A stretch of 64,000 nt of DNA from Asterochloris sp. CNOR1 (taxonomy: Eukaryota; Chlorophyta; Trebouxiophyceae; Trebouxiales; Trebouxiaceae): the NCBI GenBank assembly GCA_963969365.1, contig OZ017748.1, positions 2,316,001 through 2,380,000 of the forward strand, in the 5' to 3' direction. Below, in pieces: positions 1 through 10,239 of the stretch. The notes below the pieces were generated by a model. It was not told the origin of the DNA. It was given only the letters and a program-made list of their open reading frames with translations, and made no database searches. The translations under genes and the position numbers were made by a program. Position 1 is the stretch's first letter; the number at the start of each line of letters is the position of its first letter.

Positions 1-931
1 GCCGCCGCCGCCTCATCTGCTGTGCGAGGTGCTCCCGCTGCTGCTGGGCTCGCATGCGCAGACGCTCCTCCTGCTGCCATCGCAGGCGCCTCTCAGGCCG
101 CTGCACACCTTTGCTGCCAGCCGGACCAGCTTCCCTGCGGACTGCATCCCTGGCAGGGTCTCGCTGTGCCTGACTGCCAGCACCTGCTGCCATCAGTGCA
201 GCCCTGGCAGGCGGTGGCCACCCCTGGGGACGCGTCCCAGGGAAGGGCATTGCGCTGGTGGCTGGAGGGCAAATGGGGCCCTGGCTGGCTGCCAGCGCTG
301 GCCTGTCTGACTTGCCTGCACGGCCATGATGCCTCCTCCCTGACAGGTGCAGCCGCCGGCCGCCTGATTGAGGGCTGGCCCCCCTGAGCCCTGCTGCCGA
401 GGCTGCACGGGCTGTGACCTGCCGCAGCACTGCCTCCACCCGAGCATCGTCAGCCTCGGGGCTGCCGGGTGTAAAGTTCTGATCCTCAAACGGCCCTGCT
501 CCGTCAAACTGCAGGGCGTCTGTCAGGCGTGGAGCCTTGGCCACGTGCAGGCTGCCTGCCGCTGCGGGAGGGGGGCTCCTACGCGAGGGGCCAGCTGCCC
601 CCCAGGCATGCTGCTGCTCCTGCTGCAGCTGCAGCTGGTGGCTGGCGTGGTGGTGCAGCGGCATGGGCAGCAGCAAAGCATGCTCCTGAGCTGCAGCACG
701 GATTGCCTGCCACCAATTGCTGCTCTCAGCTGCATCCTTGGTGTTGAGGCTGCCACTCAGGGGGGCCAGCAGCCTGCCTGGTGTCTCGTGCAGCGCACAG
801 CTGGTACCACTGCGCTGAGAGGGGCCTGCACCCCCTCCCAGGTCATCAGCAGAGAGCTCTTGAAGCAGCAGGCGGGCTGCAGGCCGGAGGGTCAATGTCT
901 CTTGGTGATGATCACAAGCATGCTGTGACAT
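1..931 (-). CDS. Unidentified protein, N-terminal part, runs off left edge
   Basis: A minus-strand frame starts with ATG at 931-929 and stays open for 310 codons to the window edge. A TGA lies in the same frame just upstream of the ATG, which supports this start. The predicted protein begins MSQHACDHHQETLTL, has a His/Gln-rich stretch (residues near 95-115, with HHH and repeated QLQ) and ends at the edge in a strongly basic Arg/Gln-rich segment (RLRMRAQQQ, then QQMRRRR) that looks helical. I do not recognise a family. A possible splice donor follows LRQ near 427, so part of the open frame could be intron. It is divergent from the FMN-binding gene at 1319. That it is coding is likely from frame length in both low- and high-complexity parts; function is unknown. 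Confidence 0.55.
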   Translation of the reverse strand, partial: MSQHACDHHQETLTLRPAARLLLQELSADDLGGGAGPSQRSGTSCALHETPGRLLAPLSGSLNTKDAAESSNWWQAIRAAAQEHALLLPMPLHHHASHQLQLQQEQQHAWGAAGPSRRSPPPAAAGSLHVAKAPRLTDALQFDGAGPFEDQNFTPGSPEADDARVEAVLRQVTARAASAAGLRGASPQSGGRRLHLSGRRHHGRAGKSDRPALAASQGPICPPATSAMPFPGTRPQGWPPPARAALMAAGAGSQAQRDPARDAVRREAGPAGSKGVQRPERRLRWQQEERLRMRAQQQREHLAQQMRRRR

Positions 932-1318
932 CAGGGCAGGAAATCAACTGCGGCTTGGGCTGGTGCCGACCTTTACACACGCTGCTTTCCAGGAGCATCT
1001 GTCATGGCATTGACATCTGAGTGCACAACAAAGGGTTGAAGGCCACTGCCAGTAGTGTGTTCTGTGAATTTTGACGAGCTGTGTCACATGCTACGTTTCT
1101 GCTGCCAAAGCCGTCATTCAATTGAGTTCAGCAAACGAAAAGTGGTGAAGCCAAGTACTTCACTGATTCCAGGTCATGCTGGCCTGGGGCCGTGTGTAAG
1201 TAATGCAATATGACAGAATGAAAGTGGAGTTGGAAGTTGACCGGGACCCTCCACGTTGGCTCAAGGCAGCCTGGATCTACGACCTCCCTTCTGGTTGAGT
1301 TACCAGCCTGCCGCTGTC
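932..1318. promoter_or_regulatory. Divergent intergenic region, probable bidirectional promoter
   Basis: The 387 bp lie between the ATG of the minus-strand gene at 931 and the plus-strand ATG at 1319. It is less GC-rich than the flanking exons (for example the stretch around 1060-1210). I see no clear TATA box or coding exon in it. The assignment rests on gene orientation only. Confidence 0.4.
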
Positions 1319-2354
1319 ATGGTGGCAAAGTCTGCCGCACCTAAGTGGCGAGACTCACTGCTCAAGAGCATTGATCAGAACAAACAGGTGTGCTGCTGGA
1401 GCATCTGAAGCTGGGGCAGGCCAGGCTCACACTGCATGCAGACAATTAGCCGAGTTCCCTTGCATGCATCCTCGCAGGTCAAGTTTTCCACATTTTTCCA
1501 GCTAGCCACCGTGAGCTTGGACAGCAAACCAGCAAACAGGACAATGGTGTACAGAGGATTTGCCAAGGACAGCTGCATGCTCACCTTTACCACAGACCGC
1601 AGGTCAGACAATGCTTCTTTTGCTATTGCACAACGGTTCTTCATCCGGCTGCAGCAAGCGACAAGATTGAAGCCTGACGCTGCACTTGGGCCACATGCAG
1701 CAAGCTGCCAGCCTCTGCCACTGCTCGCAGGAGTCCCAAGCTGCGCCATGTCGAGAAGAACCCCTGGAGTGAGGTGTGCTGGTACTTCACAGAGAGCAGA
1801 GAGCAGTATCGCCTGGGCGGCAAATTGACCATTGTGACCCAGGACGAGAAGGACGCTGGTCTTAAGCAGGTGCAGGCCTGCTTTCTGCCTTGACCTGGTG
1901 CCTGGCTCTTCAACTGAAACACTCAGCAACAACCTGTAGCCGCTGTTGCCCAGAGGAAAGAACAGGTCCGTCTGCTCAGGCCTCTGACTGCCTCAAGCCA
2001 GTTGCTTCACCACTGCAGCCAGGGTGCTAGATGTTAGCTTGGCCGACTGAGTTTGGTGCTGACCTTTCCACGTTCCTGCTGCAGTTGTGGCGTCAGAAAT
2101 GGTCAGAGCTGTCGCCTGGAGGCCGCTCGTGGTTTCTCTGGCCAGACTCAGACAAGCTGCGCACCCCACATGATGAGGACTTCAAGCCAGATCCCCCCAG
2201 CCCTGATGATGAGCCCCTGCCCAATTACTGCCTGGGCGTCCTTGACATTGAGGAGGCAGAGCACCTGCTTCTGCGTGAGAACCACCGCCTTGAGTACCAC
2301 AGCACCATGGAAGGTGGCAAAAGGTTATGGGAGGAGAAGGACATGAATCCTTGA
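1319..2354 (+). CDS. Pyridoxamine 5'-phosphate oxidase-like FMN-binding protein (Alr4036 type)
   Basis: Four exons join in phase: 1319-1387, 1478-1602, 1731-1869 and 2085-2354, giving 200 residues, the usual size of this family. Exon 1 starts MVAKSAAPKWRD. Exon 2 carries the split-barrel core with FQLATVSLDSKPANRTMVYRG, where family members bind FMN phosphate. Exon 3 reads VEKNPWSEVCWYFTESREQYR, and exon 4 contains LWRQKWSELS and the WFLWP motif that marks the Alr4036/PNPOx-like subgroup. Members are soluble flavoproteins related to PNPO, but this branch has not been shown to make pyridoxal phosphate, so the substrate is left open. Introns are GT-AG. It lies head-to-head with the unidentified gene on the left. 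Confidence 0.85.
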
Positions 2355-2656
2355 GCCCAGGATTCACAGTGGTTGAGCCCAACATTTGGCGTTTGCTTTC
2401 TAGCTGCAGCACTGTTGAATTGCAATTTGGTTACTTCCACGTGAGCGTGAAAACCTGCCAGAGTTCAGTTGCCGCTGGGGCAGAGGCGAGTCGTTTTATC
2501 AACGGAAAGGGGGCGACACAGTGCACCCAATCATCCTTCCTACAAGATATTGCTCAGGCGCTTTCTGGGTCAGTAGATGGCCAGCTGCTGGCAGATCCAG
2601 GCTGCTGTAGGTGTCCAGCAGGCAGGGTGGTACCTGCAGGTGCCAGCTAGGCAACA
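2355..2656. other. Intergenic, 3' UTR of FMN protein and RBX1 promoter
   Basis: 302 bp between the stop codon at 2352-2354 and the RBX1 ATG at 2657. The genes are in tandem. I see no open exon that continues either neighbour, no TGTAA signal and no obvious repeat. Confidence 0.4.
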
Positions 2657-3541
2657 ATGGCGGACGCTGAGGCAATGGATGTAGATGTGCCTCAGACAGT
2701 GAAGGCAGATGGTCCATCTGACAAGAAGAAGGGCAAGGAGAAGGGCAGCAAGCGCTTTGAGATTAAGAAGTGGAATGCAGTAGCAATGTGGTCATGGGCT
2801 ATCTGCACAGACACCTGCGCCATCTGCCGAAACAACCTGTACGAGCCCAGCATTGAGTACCAGGCAAATCCAACAGGTGAGAGGCCAGGCGAGGTCAGCA
2901 GCCATGGCTCAGGACGGACACCCTATGTCAGTGCCTTGTATAGGCAGCAATCATATCATCAAATCTTTTGGTTCAAATGCTCTGCATGCATTGCTTTCAC
3001 AGGCCACATGACATGTGTCAGCTGCCGCAATGATACGCTACAGCTCTGGTTGAAAGGCCTGCTGCATCCTGCGCAGGTGACGCAGACCATCCTGGCCTCA
3101 GCATTGCCTGGGGCGTGTGCGGTCACGTCTTTCACCTGGACTGCATTCAGCGGTGGCTCAAGACCCGCAGCGCCTGCCCACTGTGCAACAAGGAGTGGGA
3201 GTTTGCAAAGGTGGGCCTTGCTGCAGCGCGGAATCAAGGTGGTGGCATGCTCACTGTGCATATATGCAGTGCTGCACCGGCAACACTCCTGCTGCCCGAC
3301 TTGTGGTCAGCTGCGCAACGCCGAATCGCAGCCTGCTGCAGCAAGCCCTTTCCTCAGTGTCTATGTCATGTAAAGCTGCGCAGGACCAGGATGCGCGCAG
3401 CAGCTGCCAGTGTCGGTGTATGCTCAGCCAACATGCTGCTTGCCTGAAGTCTGTCCCACTCTGCCTGCTGCTTGCCTGGAGTCTGCCACCCTTTACCTGC
3501 AGATCGAAAAGATTCTGGCGGGTGGTTCAACTGCCACCTGA
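2657..3541 (+). CDS. RBX1: RBX1/ROC1 RING-box subunit of cullin-RING ubiquitin ligases
   Basis: Exon 1 (2657-2876) encodes a basic N-terminus ([21 protein letters not shown]), then [21 protein letters not shown], the cullin-binding strand and first zinc ligands of RING-H2. Exon 2 (3077-3210) joins in phase 1 and reads [18 protein letters not shown], then [14 protein letters not shown], completing the ligand set including the Cys/His pair that binds a third zinc. RBX1 recruits the E2 and NEDD8 machinery to cullins in cytosol and nucleus. The last few codons are uncertain: most homologues end soon after EWEFQK with YGH, and I cannot find that. A phase-0 candidate last exon 3503-3541 would add [12 protein letters not shown]. 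The neighbour on the right (Der) is convergent. Family call is firm; the 3' end is not. Confidence 0.85.
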
Positions 3542-3752
3542 CCAGTTCCCTGAAAATCTGATCCCACCTTGGTCGTCCTGTGTGCTTACCTGTCCTCACC
3601 GCCCTGGAGGACACAGGTTCTCAGCGCCTGAAGCTTGACTGCACCTGACCAGCGCAATGCGCCCCCTGCTTGCTGATCTGCGAGCTCAACGGCTCAAGTT
3701 CGAGATCTGCTGAATATTAAAACGATGGGCGCCGCATTCACTGCAATGGTTC

Positions 3753-6700
3753 TCAATTTTCAGAGGCCCGCGGGGGCTTGCCGCGCCAGAAGATGCGCAG
3801 CGGGGTTCCGGGAAAGCCAATGTTCTGGCGTAGCTGCTTTTCGCAGTAGCGCTTGTAGTCGTCTGTGAATAGCTTGGCGTCATTAACAAAGAATACAAAC
3901 GTGGGGGGCCGCGTCGAGGCCTGCGTCACATAGTAAATGCGGCCACGCTTGCCATTGGGGCTGGAGGGTGGAGATCGCCAGGCCACGGTCTCCTGCAGGA
4001 CCATGTTCAGCGTGGCTGTGGACAGCCGGCGCCGATGCTCCGCGCCAGCGTCTGTGACTGCACTGAGGATTTTCTGGAGACGCTGCCCCGTGGTAGCGCT
4101 GGTGAAGACCACCTGTGCCCACTGCAGGGGGCGCAGACAGGACAGGACATCCTTCTTCACGTCGTCTAGCGTAGTGCTGGTCTTCTCTGCAGCGCACATG
4201 GAGGTCCAGGTCCAGCAGAGCATCATTGCTTGCTTTTAGTGCACGCACACACATGCAATCACAGAGGAAGGTCTTGCTGGTGCAGCCACCAGCCCTCTTT
4301 CAGTGAAGAAGCAGCAGGCAAGCCGTCCCATGGGGTGCTGCTGCTTGTGCGGCAGGAGACGTTCAAGCTCCAAAGGGAGCAGGTGGAAGCTTCTATGACT
4401 GGTTGTGACTACAAGAGCCCTCAAGTCCAGCACTAATGGGTTCCCGCACAGAAAGATGAGCCCAGATTGCAACAGTCAACCGCATTAGCAAGTGCCATGA
4501 CGCCGGCAACCCCACCTGGGATGGCATCCCACTTGTTGACCACGATGACGCAGGCGCGCCCCTCGCCTGCAATCAGCTCAGCCAGCCTGAAGTCCTGCTG
4601 GGTGGCCACAAAGTGACCAGTGGTGGTGCACTCGGGGGCGTCCACCACCAGGGCCACCACATCTGCTCGACGGATGGCAGTCAGGGCCCTGTTCACCGAC
4701 AGGGTCTCGGCACCATCTGTGGAGGCTGCCACTGCCACCCGCTTGCGGATCCCTGCAGCATATAAGGGCGCCTGAGCTCCTCTGAGCCCACAGGGCTGAG
4801 GCACCAGCCCTTGAGCACCGCTTGCAAGGCCCAGCATTGTCTCGAGGGTGCCAACTGATGCAGCGCCGTGGCAGCCAGGCCTCCCCATCAGCAGGGAGCT
4901 GCTGCCCTGCCAGTGCCCAAAGTGAGCGGTTGTAGCGAGACACTGCCACAGCAGTCAGGTCTGCCCAAGTGCAAGAGCTTGCTGTCAATCTGTGCAAGGC
5001 CGCCGATGAGCAGGGGTTAGATGTCTGCACACAGCCCACCTGCAGTGTCAATGAGTGTGTACCGCTGCCCATCAGGGGTGGTGATCTCTGTGTCAATGGC
5101 GTCGCGGGTGGTGCCACTGATGCTGCTTACAATGCTGCGCTCCCTGCCCACCAGGGCATTGAGAATGCTAGACTTGCCCACGTTGGGGCGCCCCACAATA
5201 GCCACAGCCAGGGGCTCAGGGCCCTGCTGCTCCACCTGCAGCCAAGCCAAAGCAGACTGTCAGTCTGAGTCTGCCGCGGCAGGTGCTGGCCCTCACGTCA
5301 CCCATGAAGCAGCACCTCGGTCTGTAGCACCTGGGAGATCTCAGCAGCAGCACACAACACCCAAGCAGCCACAGCCTCCTTGCTGGCCTGGCAGACAGTC
5401 GGAAGCTCCTTGAGCAGGCAGCCTGCAGGGCCCTGCGGCCATGGCCATGCACAGGCTGCGCGCATACCCAGAGTGGCACTGCATAGGCTCCCCTCGCGTG
5501 GAGCCTGGGGCAGCACCACATGCCCATTCACCCTGCACCAGCCCACCGTCTCACCTCCACAGACCGCGGCGGCGGCAGCTGGGCCATCAGGCGCTCCATG
5601 AGCTCGCCCGTCCCCGTCCCGCTGATGGCAGACAGGGGGATGGGGTGCAGCCCCAGGCCCCAGAACTCCGCTGTCTGGATGTCCGCCTTGGCTGAGTTCT
5701 CGCACTTGTTGACCGCCAGGATGACCGGCTTCTTGGGGTGGGAGCGGCGCAGCCAGGAGACCACCTCCTCGTCTGCTGCTGTCAGGCCGGACTGCCCATC
5801 CACCACCAGGATCAGCACCTGGGCCTCTGCCACGCCTGCACCAGGTGCGTATCTGCTGTGGCTGGCAGGGGTGCCCACCTCTGACGATACAGGCAACCAC
5901 ATGCCCACATCAGTCACTGGGGCAAGCAGGCATCTGCTGTGTGGACAAGAGGCGGTGGAGCAGGGCAGGCTGAGCATGCAGGCGGCTCCAAGCGCATGAG
6001 GTAGACCCAGCCTCTCACCTGCAGCTGCCTGACGCTCAATGGCTGCTGGGAGCCCTGCAGCTGAGATGGCCTTCACCGCAGCTGGCACCTGCTCAGCCGA
6101 CAGCTTGAGGGCATCGCTCATCAGGCCCCCGGTGTCCACCATGACAAACTCTGTCTGGCCCCAGAAGGCCCGGGTGTACAGCCGATCCCGTGTGACGCCT
6201 GCAGCACCACTGTGACCTCAGCAAACTTCCACCATGCACTGGAAATGACACCGTCCGCAAAACATATTGTGGGCAGCCAGAGCTGAAGGTTGGCTGATTA
6301 ATCAGGGGCCATGCACAACACTGTGGCCGCCTAAGACTGAAAGGTACACCAGAGCTGGCTACAATGGTGAGGTGCAGCACCCTGTCAGCCCAAGTTCACA
6401 CCACGCAGAGGTGCGGAGTGCAGGGCCACGTTGTGTGCTGCTGAAGTTGCGTGCAGTCCCTCATCTGCGAAAGGGGCTGCCAACTGCACAGGCGGGCCCA
6501 GCGATGCTGCAGGACCCACCTGGGTAGTCATATACGATGGCCAGAGGGCTGCCGGTCAGGCGGTTGAACAGCGCAGACTTGCCCACATTGGGGCGCCCCA
6601 CAATGGCGACCTTGGGCAGGTCCTGAAAGGGGATCTCAGCAGCCCGGGGGCGGGGCCCCTGGTGGCGCCTGGGGGCGCGCTTGCTGACTTTCCTGGGCGC

Positions 6701-7400
6701 AGTCGGGGCAGCAGGGCTGTCTGGGCTGCCTGCCTCCCCGTCCAAGCGCTGCAGGGCGCAGCGCCCGGTCAGCCAGACCATCAGGTCGCAAAGCCCCCAG
6801 GAAACCCAGTGGTCACCAGCATACGGCGCATGGCACTGCGCAATTGACTGCTTGCAGAGCCCTTGCCTCCTGGTGCTGCGCAATCAGGTGCTTGAAGAGC
6901 CCATGCCTCCTCAGCAATGTTGCTCCCACGCAGGCATGGTTTTTGATGCAGACTGCTTCGTTTCAGGGCCTGCCGGCAGAGCAGCTGGCACCTCAGGCGC
7001 TGGCAGCCTGCTGCTGCAGCGATACTGTGTCTGCCATCCCAGATGTGGCAGCACCCTGCGCACCCACCTCCATGATGGAGTTTAGCGTCGCGGTGTTCAG
7101 GGGTGTCTCCTCAGACAGGCCGGCGCAGACAGCCTCCAGGCTATCTGCCACGGCCCGAGCAGCAGCCTCCATGTCGTCCCGCTCTGCCTGGCTCAGGGGC
7201 GCTGGCGCCAGCATGTTCCCAGTGTGAGGTGCGGGCGCCCCGCCGCGCTCCCTCGCTGGTGCCGCACAAGTAGCCTGGCCCCAGGCGTGCCTGGAGTTCT
7301 GCTGCTGGAGGCTGCTGAGTGGCCTGTGGGGTCGCGCAGGGTGTGCACAACTGGCCCAGGCTCCATGGGCTTGCCAATTCACGCTGTTCTGAGCATGCAT
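3753..7400 (-). CDS. der: Der/EngA double-GTPase for plastid ribosome assembly
   Basis: Seven exons join in phase: 7400-7068, 6748-6520, 6198-6019, 5835-5555, 5235-5040, 4752-4516 and 4186-3753, giving 629 residues. After a long basic, Ser/Ala-rich leader (likely plastid transit peptide) come two Era-like G domains, each with a P-loop GRPNVGKS (residues about 162-169 and 356-363), the G3 motif DTGG or DTAG, and G4 NKCE or NKWD. A C-terminal KH-like domain follows ([11 protein letters not shown], then PTFVFFVN and the basic IFWRGKP end). Duplicated G domains plus KH are diagnostic of Der/EngA, which matures the large ribosomal subunit; the leader points to chloroplast (as Arabidopsis EMB2738). 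Bacterial Der is about 440-490 residues, the excess being the leader and a linker. The start at 7400 is the best ATG, not proven. Confidence 0.9.
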
Positions 7401-7540
7401 TGTGTATTGTTGAGGGCAGCAACGGTCTATGAGCACTCTGCAGGGCACAGCAAGTGGATGCCGTAAGCACTACAGCAGCCCTAAAAGTGACAGCACACAC
7501 CATGATGGTGTGGCTGCTCACCTTGCGAATCTGCTGAGCT

Positions 7541-8107
7541 TCAGCCGTCAAACTTGTCAGCACCCTTCCCTTCCTGGGCCATACGCTGAGCCTCAACAAA
7601 CATGTAGTTTGACAGGCCTCTGACGGCTCTGCAGGCACACATACACGAGTCTGCATTGCTGTGGCATTGGCAGCAGGTGACAGACACCCCAGGGAAGGCA
7701 GGCACTCAGGCGCCATGGCAGCTTTCTCACGCCTCTTTCTGCTCGATTATCTGCAGCAGGGAAGGACAGAGCCTCAGCAGGCGGCAGTGCTCAGCATGCA
7801 AACAGCAACCACTATGGCAGGGCTCAGCAGCAGACGTCATCCACAGCTCACCTTGTCTGGGTCTGCTTCGCCAGCATTCTTCCTGAATTGCAGCTGGATC
7901 TGCTTTTTGATGGCGTGAGTGTTACCACCCTGCAGGCATCAGCACCCGTGTAACTTGGCCATTCCAGAGTCAAGCCATTTTACAGGATTCCACAGAAGGG
8001 ACGACCAGTCTCTACAGTTGCAACACCTTGGAGCCAACGTGCTCTGCCAGCCTCAAGCAGTCGCGGTAGAGCTTCAATGTGTGAAAAGCTGCTGCAGGGT
8101 GAGCCAT
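7541..8107 (-). CDS. LYR-motif (Complex1_LYR) mitochondrial accessory protein
   Basis: A small gene of four exons, all too short to show as long ORFs: 8107-8027, 7929-7852, 7750-7731 (only 20 nt) and 7628-7541. Phases agree (0, 0, 2) and every intron is GT-AG. The 88-residue product starts MAHPAAAFHTLKLYRDCL, which holds the LYR tripeptide, followed by a conserved KKQIQLQFRKN segment (F-R of the LYR fold) and SNYMFVEAQRMAQ, ending GADKFDG. LYR proteins are three-helix mitochondrial proteins that serve as complex I/II/III assembly factors or partners of the Fe-S cluster machinery and acyl carrier protein. I cannot assign a specific LYRM number. It is divergent from the elongase (start codons 227 bp apart) and sits 140 bp upstream of the Der start on the same strand. 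Confidence 0.8.
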
Positions 8108-8334
8108 GACTGCCCACTGCAAAGGGGGCTGCTCATCAAACAGGACGGTGGGGGCTCCTCTTCTCAGCCCAGTGCAATATCAGTTGCACCTACGCTTTCA
8201 GGCGATCCTGACCTAAAGTCAACCTTGCAGATAGCAAGCCCACAGCCAAGATCCCCACGGCGATGGGCCATCAGCAGTCACAGGCTGCCTCAGGAGGTTA
8301 ACTGGAGCATCATCAGCCTCGATCTGAGCCCAGC
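8108..8334. promoter_or_regulatory. Probable bidirectional promoter between LYR gene and elongase
   Basis: 227 bp separate the LYR start codon (minus) from the elongase start codon (plus). No protein-like frame was placed here. Inference from orientation; no core promoter element was identified. Confidence 0.35.
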
Positions 8335-9841
8335 ATGAGGTCACTGGCGGACTCTGCATTCAGTCACATCAGGAACTTCACATGGCGCCCCAACGTGACA
8401 CCCCTCAGCAGCCCAGTGTCCATGCTATTCCTCGTGGTTGCATACCTGGCGCTGATTGGCATCCTGTCATGGTTGATCAGACGTCCGCTCAAGGTCCCAA
8501 TGGTGGTGCCAGCCCTGCACAACCTCCTGCTGTGCCTGGCGTCCGCCCTCATGTTTTTGGGGTGTGCCTATGAGAGCTATCAGACCAGCAAGGCCTCAAA
8601 CAGCGTCAGCTGGCTGTGGTGCTTGCCGCCCCGTACCAAGATGCAGGTAGGCTGCGCAGCTGCATCCCTGTGTCGCCACATCAGGCTGGTGCATGTGATG
8701 CACAGCTCTGCAGCTGCACCTGTCGGAGTAAGCGACTTCAAGCCATGATTGCGGCTGCAGGGCCCACTCTACTTCTGGAGCTACATGTACTACCTCAGCA
8801 AGTACTGGGAGTTCCTGGACACTGTCCTCCTGACGCTCAGGGTGAGCACCTTGTAGGGTCATTGGTAGAGTGAGGCAGTGCTCAGCACCATGCAGCAGCC
8901 TGCAGTCTCTGCCAAACGAGGGCCCACATATGTGCGGAGGCAGGTCATGCTGGTCTTTGCCTGGAGGTGGGCATGCACTGCCCAGATGCACCACACGCCT
9001 GGCAGGGCGCCAGCCCCCACCGCGCGCCACACTTTCTGCAGGCAAAGCCCCTGACCTTCCTGCACGTCTTCCACCACACCTCTGTAGTGCCCATGGCCTA
9101 CCTCTGGCTGGAGCAGGGCCAATCCCTGCAGCAGATTGCCCTGCTGACCAACACAGGCATTCATGTCATCATGTACTGGTGAGCTGCTGGGAGACTGCAG
9201 CTCCACCTGGTGCTGTCTCACATGAGCTGAGCTGTGTGCGGGACAGGGGCCAATGTGCATCGCCGCTGCTCCTTCAGTCAGCTGTCCAGTGTGCGACTGG
9301 ACGCGCGCGCGCGCCAAAACCTGGCCTGTGCTCCACAGGTACTACTTCCTGACAAGCCTCAGCATCAGCCCCTGGTGGAAGAAGCTGGTCACCACCAGCC
9401 AGATCGCGCAGTTTGTTTTCAGGTGGGGTCGCTGCTCCCCTTTCTCAGTTCGGAGTGCCCTCCGCTCACATGGGCTGGTGGCCACAGCGGTCCATCTGTG
9501 GCCCTGTGCTGACCATTTGCTCCACTTGCAGCCCTCACAAGAGTTGGCTTGGGAACCGCCAATATGCTTCCCTGCTGCCTGTGCTGCCTGCCTGCTGCTG
9601 GTGCTGACTTTTGCCTCCTTGGTGCAGCTTTGCCATCTCCATACCCTTCTGGTTCATGCATTGGCGGTCTAAGAAAGGCTGCTCGGGATATCATGCCATG
9701 ATATTCAACGCAACCTTTAATCTGCTCCTGCTGCTCTTGTTCATCCAGTTTCATCGGCAGAGCTATGCTTCTAGACGGCCGAAACGTGTGCCAGCTGCCA
9801 GCCCCAGTAGTAACAAGCAGCGCAGACCTAAAGCAGCTTGA
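8335..9841 (+). CDS. ELO-family very-long-chain fatty acid elongase (3-ketoacyl-CoA synthase)
   Basis: Five exons join in phase: 8335-8646, 8761-8841, 9042-9178, 9339-9422 and 9628-9841, giving 275 residues, typical for ELO. It has several hydrophobic helices (first near residues 29-48), the YYLSKYWEFLDT motif (K..E..D T) and the catalytic histidine box HVFHH at residues 139-143, followed by NTGIHVIMYWYYFLTS and GCSGYHAMIFNATFN near the C-terminus. The tail is basic (SRRPKRVP), as in ER-retained elongases. ELO enzymes condense malonyl-CoA with acyl-CoA in the ER membrane; chain-length preference cannot be read here. Introns are GT-AG. It converges on the dehydrogenase to the right. Confidence 0.92.
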
Positions 9842-10239
9842 ACATTTGTCTCATGCAATGCAACTCCCTTTGTACCCCCTGAACTAAACCTGCCCTTCAA
9901 TGCACTAGGCACAACCAACGCATAGGAAAGCCAGCGGCCCCATTATCTACTTGCACTAGGCAAGAGTGTCACTTCATGTACCATCGAGTCAGCTACCAGC
10001 AGAGAAAGTTCATTGGTATTGAATGGTCCCCTTTGACTCTCATGCCTCACTGATAGCCAATGCTCTACAGTCGGTACATCAGTCAGCAGCTGGTCGAGGC
10101 GCTGCAGCACCCACTCATGGGCTGTGTTGACATCAAGAACTGTGTAGTGATTCGTCATGGCAGGCCATGTGAAGAGACAAAGAGGAGCGTGACCATGCAT
10201 ACAGGTACAGCAGGCAAGGAGCCACACATTCATGGAGAG
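9842..10239. other. Convergent 3' intergenic region
   Basis: 398 bp lie between the elongase stop (9841) and the dehydrogenase stop (10240), so the stretch must hold both 3' UTRs. A minus-strand frame at 9943-10233 is open but has no recognisable motif and lies just downstream of a well-supported dehydrogenase stop codon; I do not call it coding. Confidence 0.45.

Noticed and set aside
9943-10233. 96-codon minus-strand ORF as extra SDR C-terminus
   Set aside because: The SDR already ends with a family-typical C-terminus and a stop at 10240; this ORF starts beyond it and has no motif.
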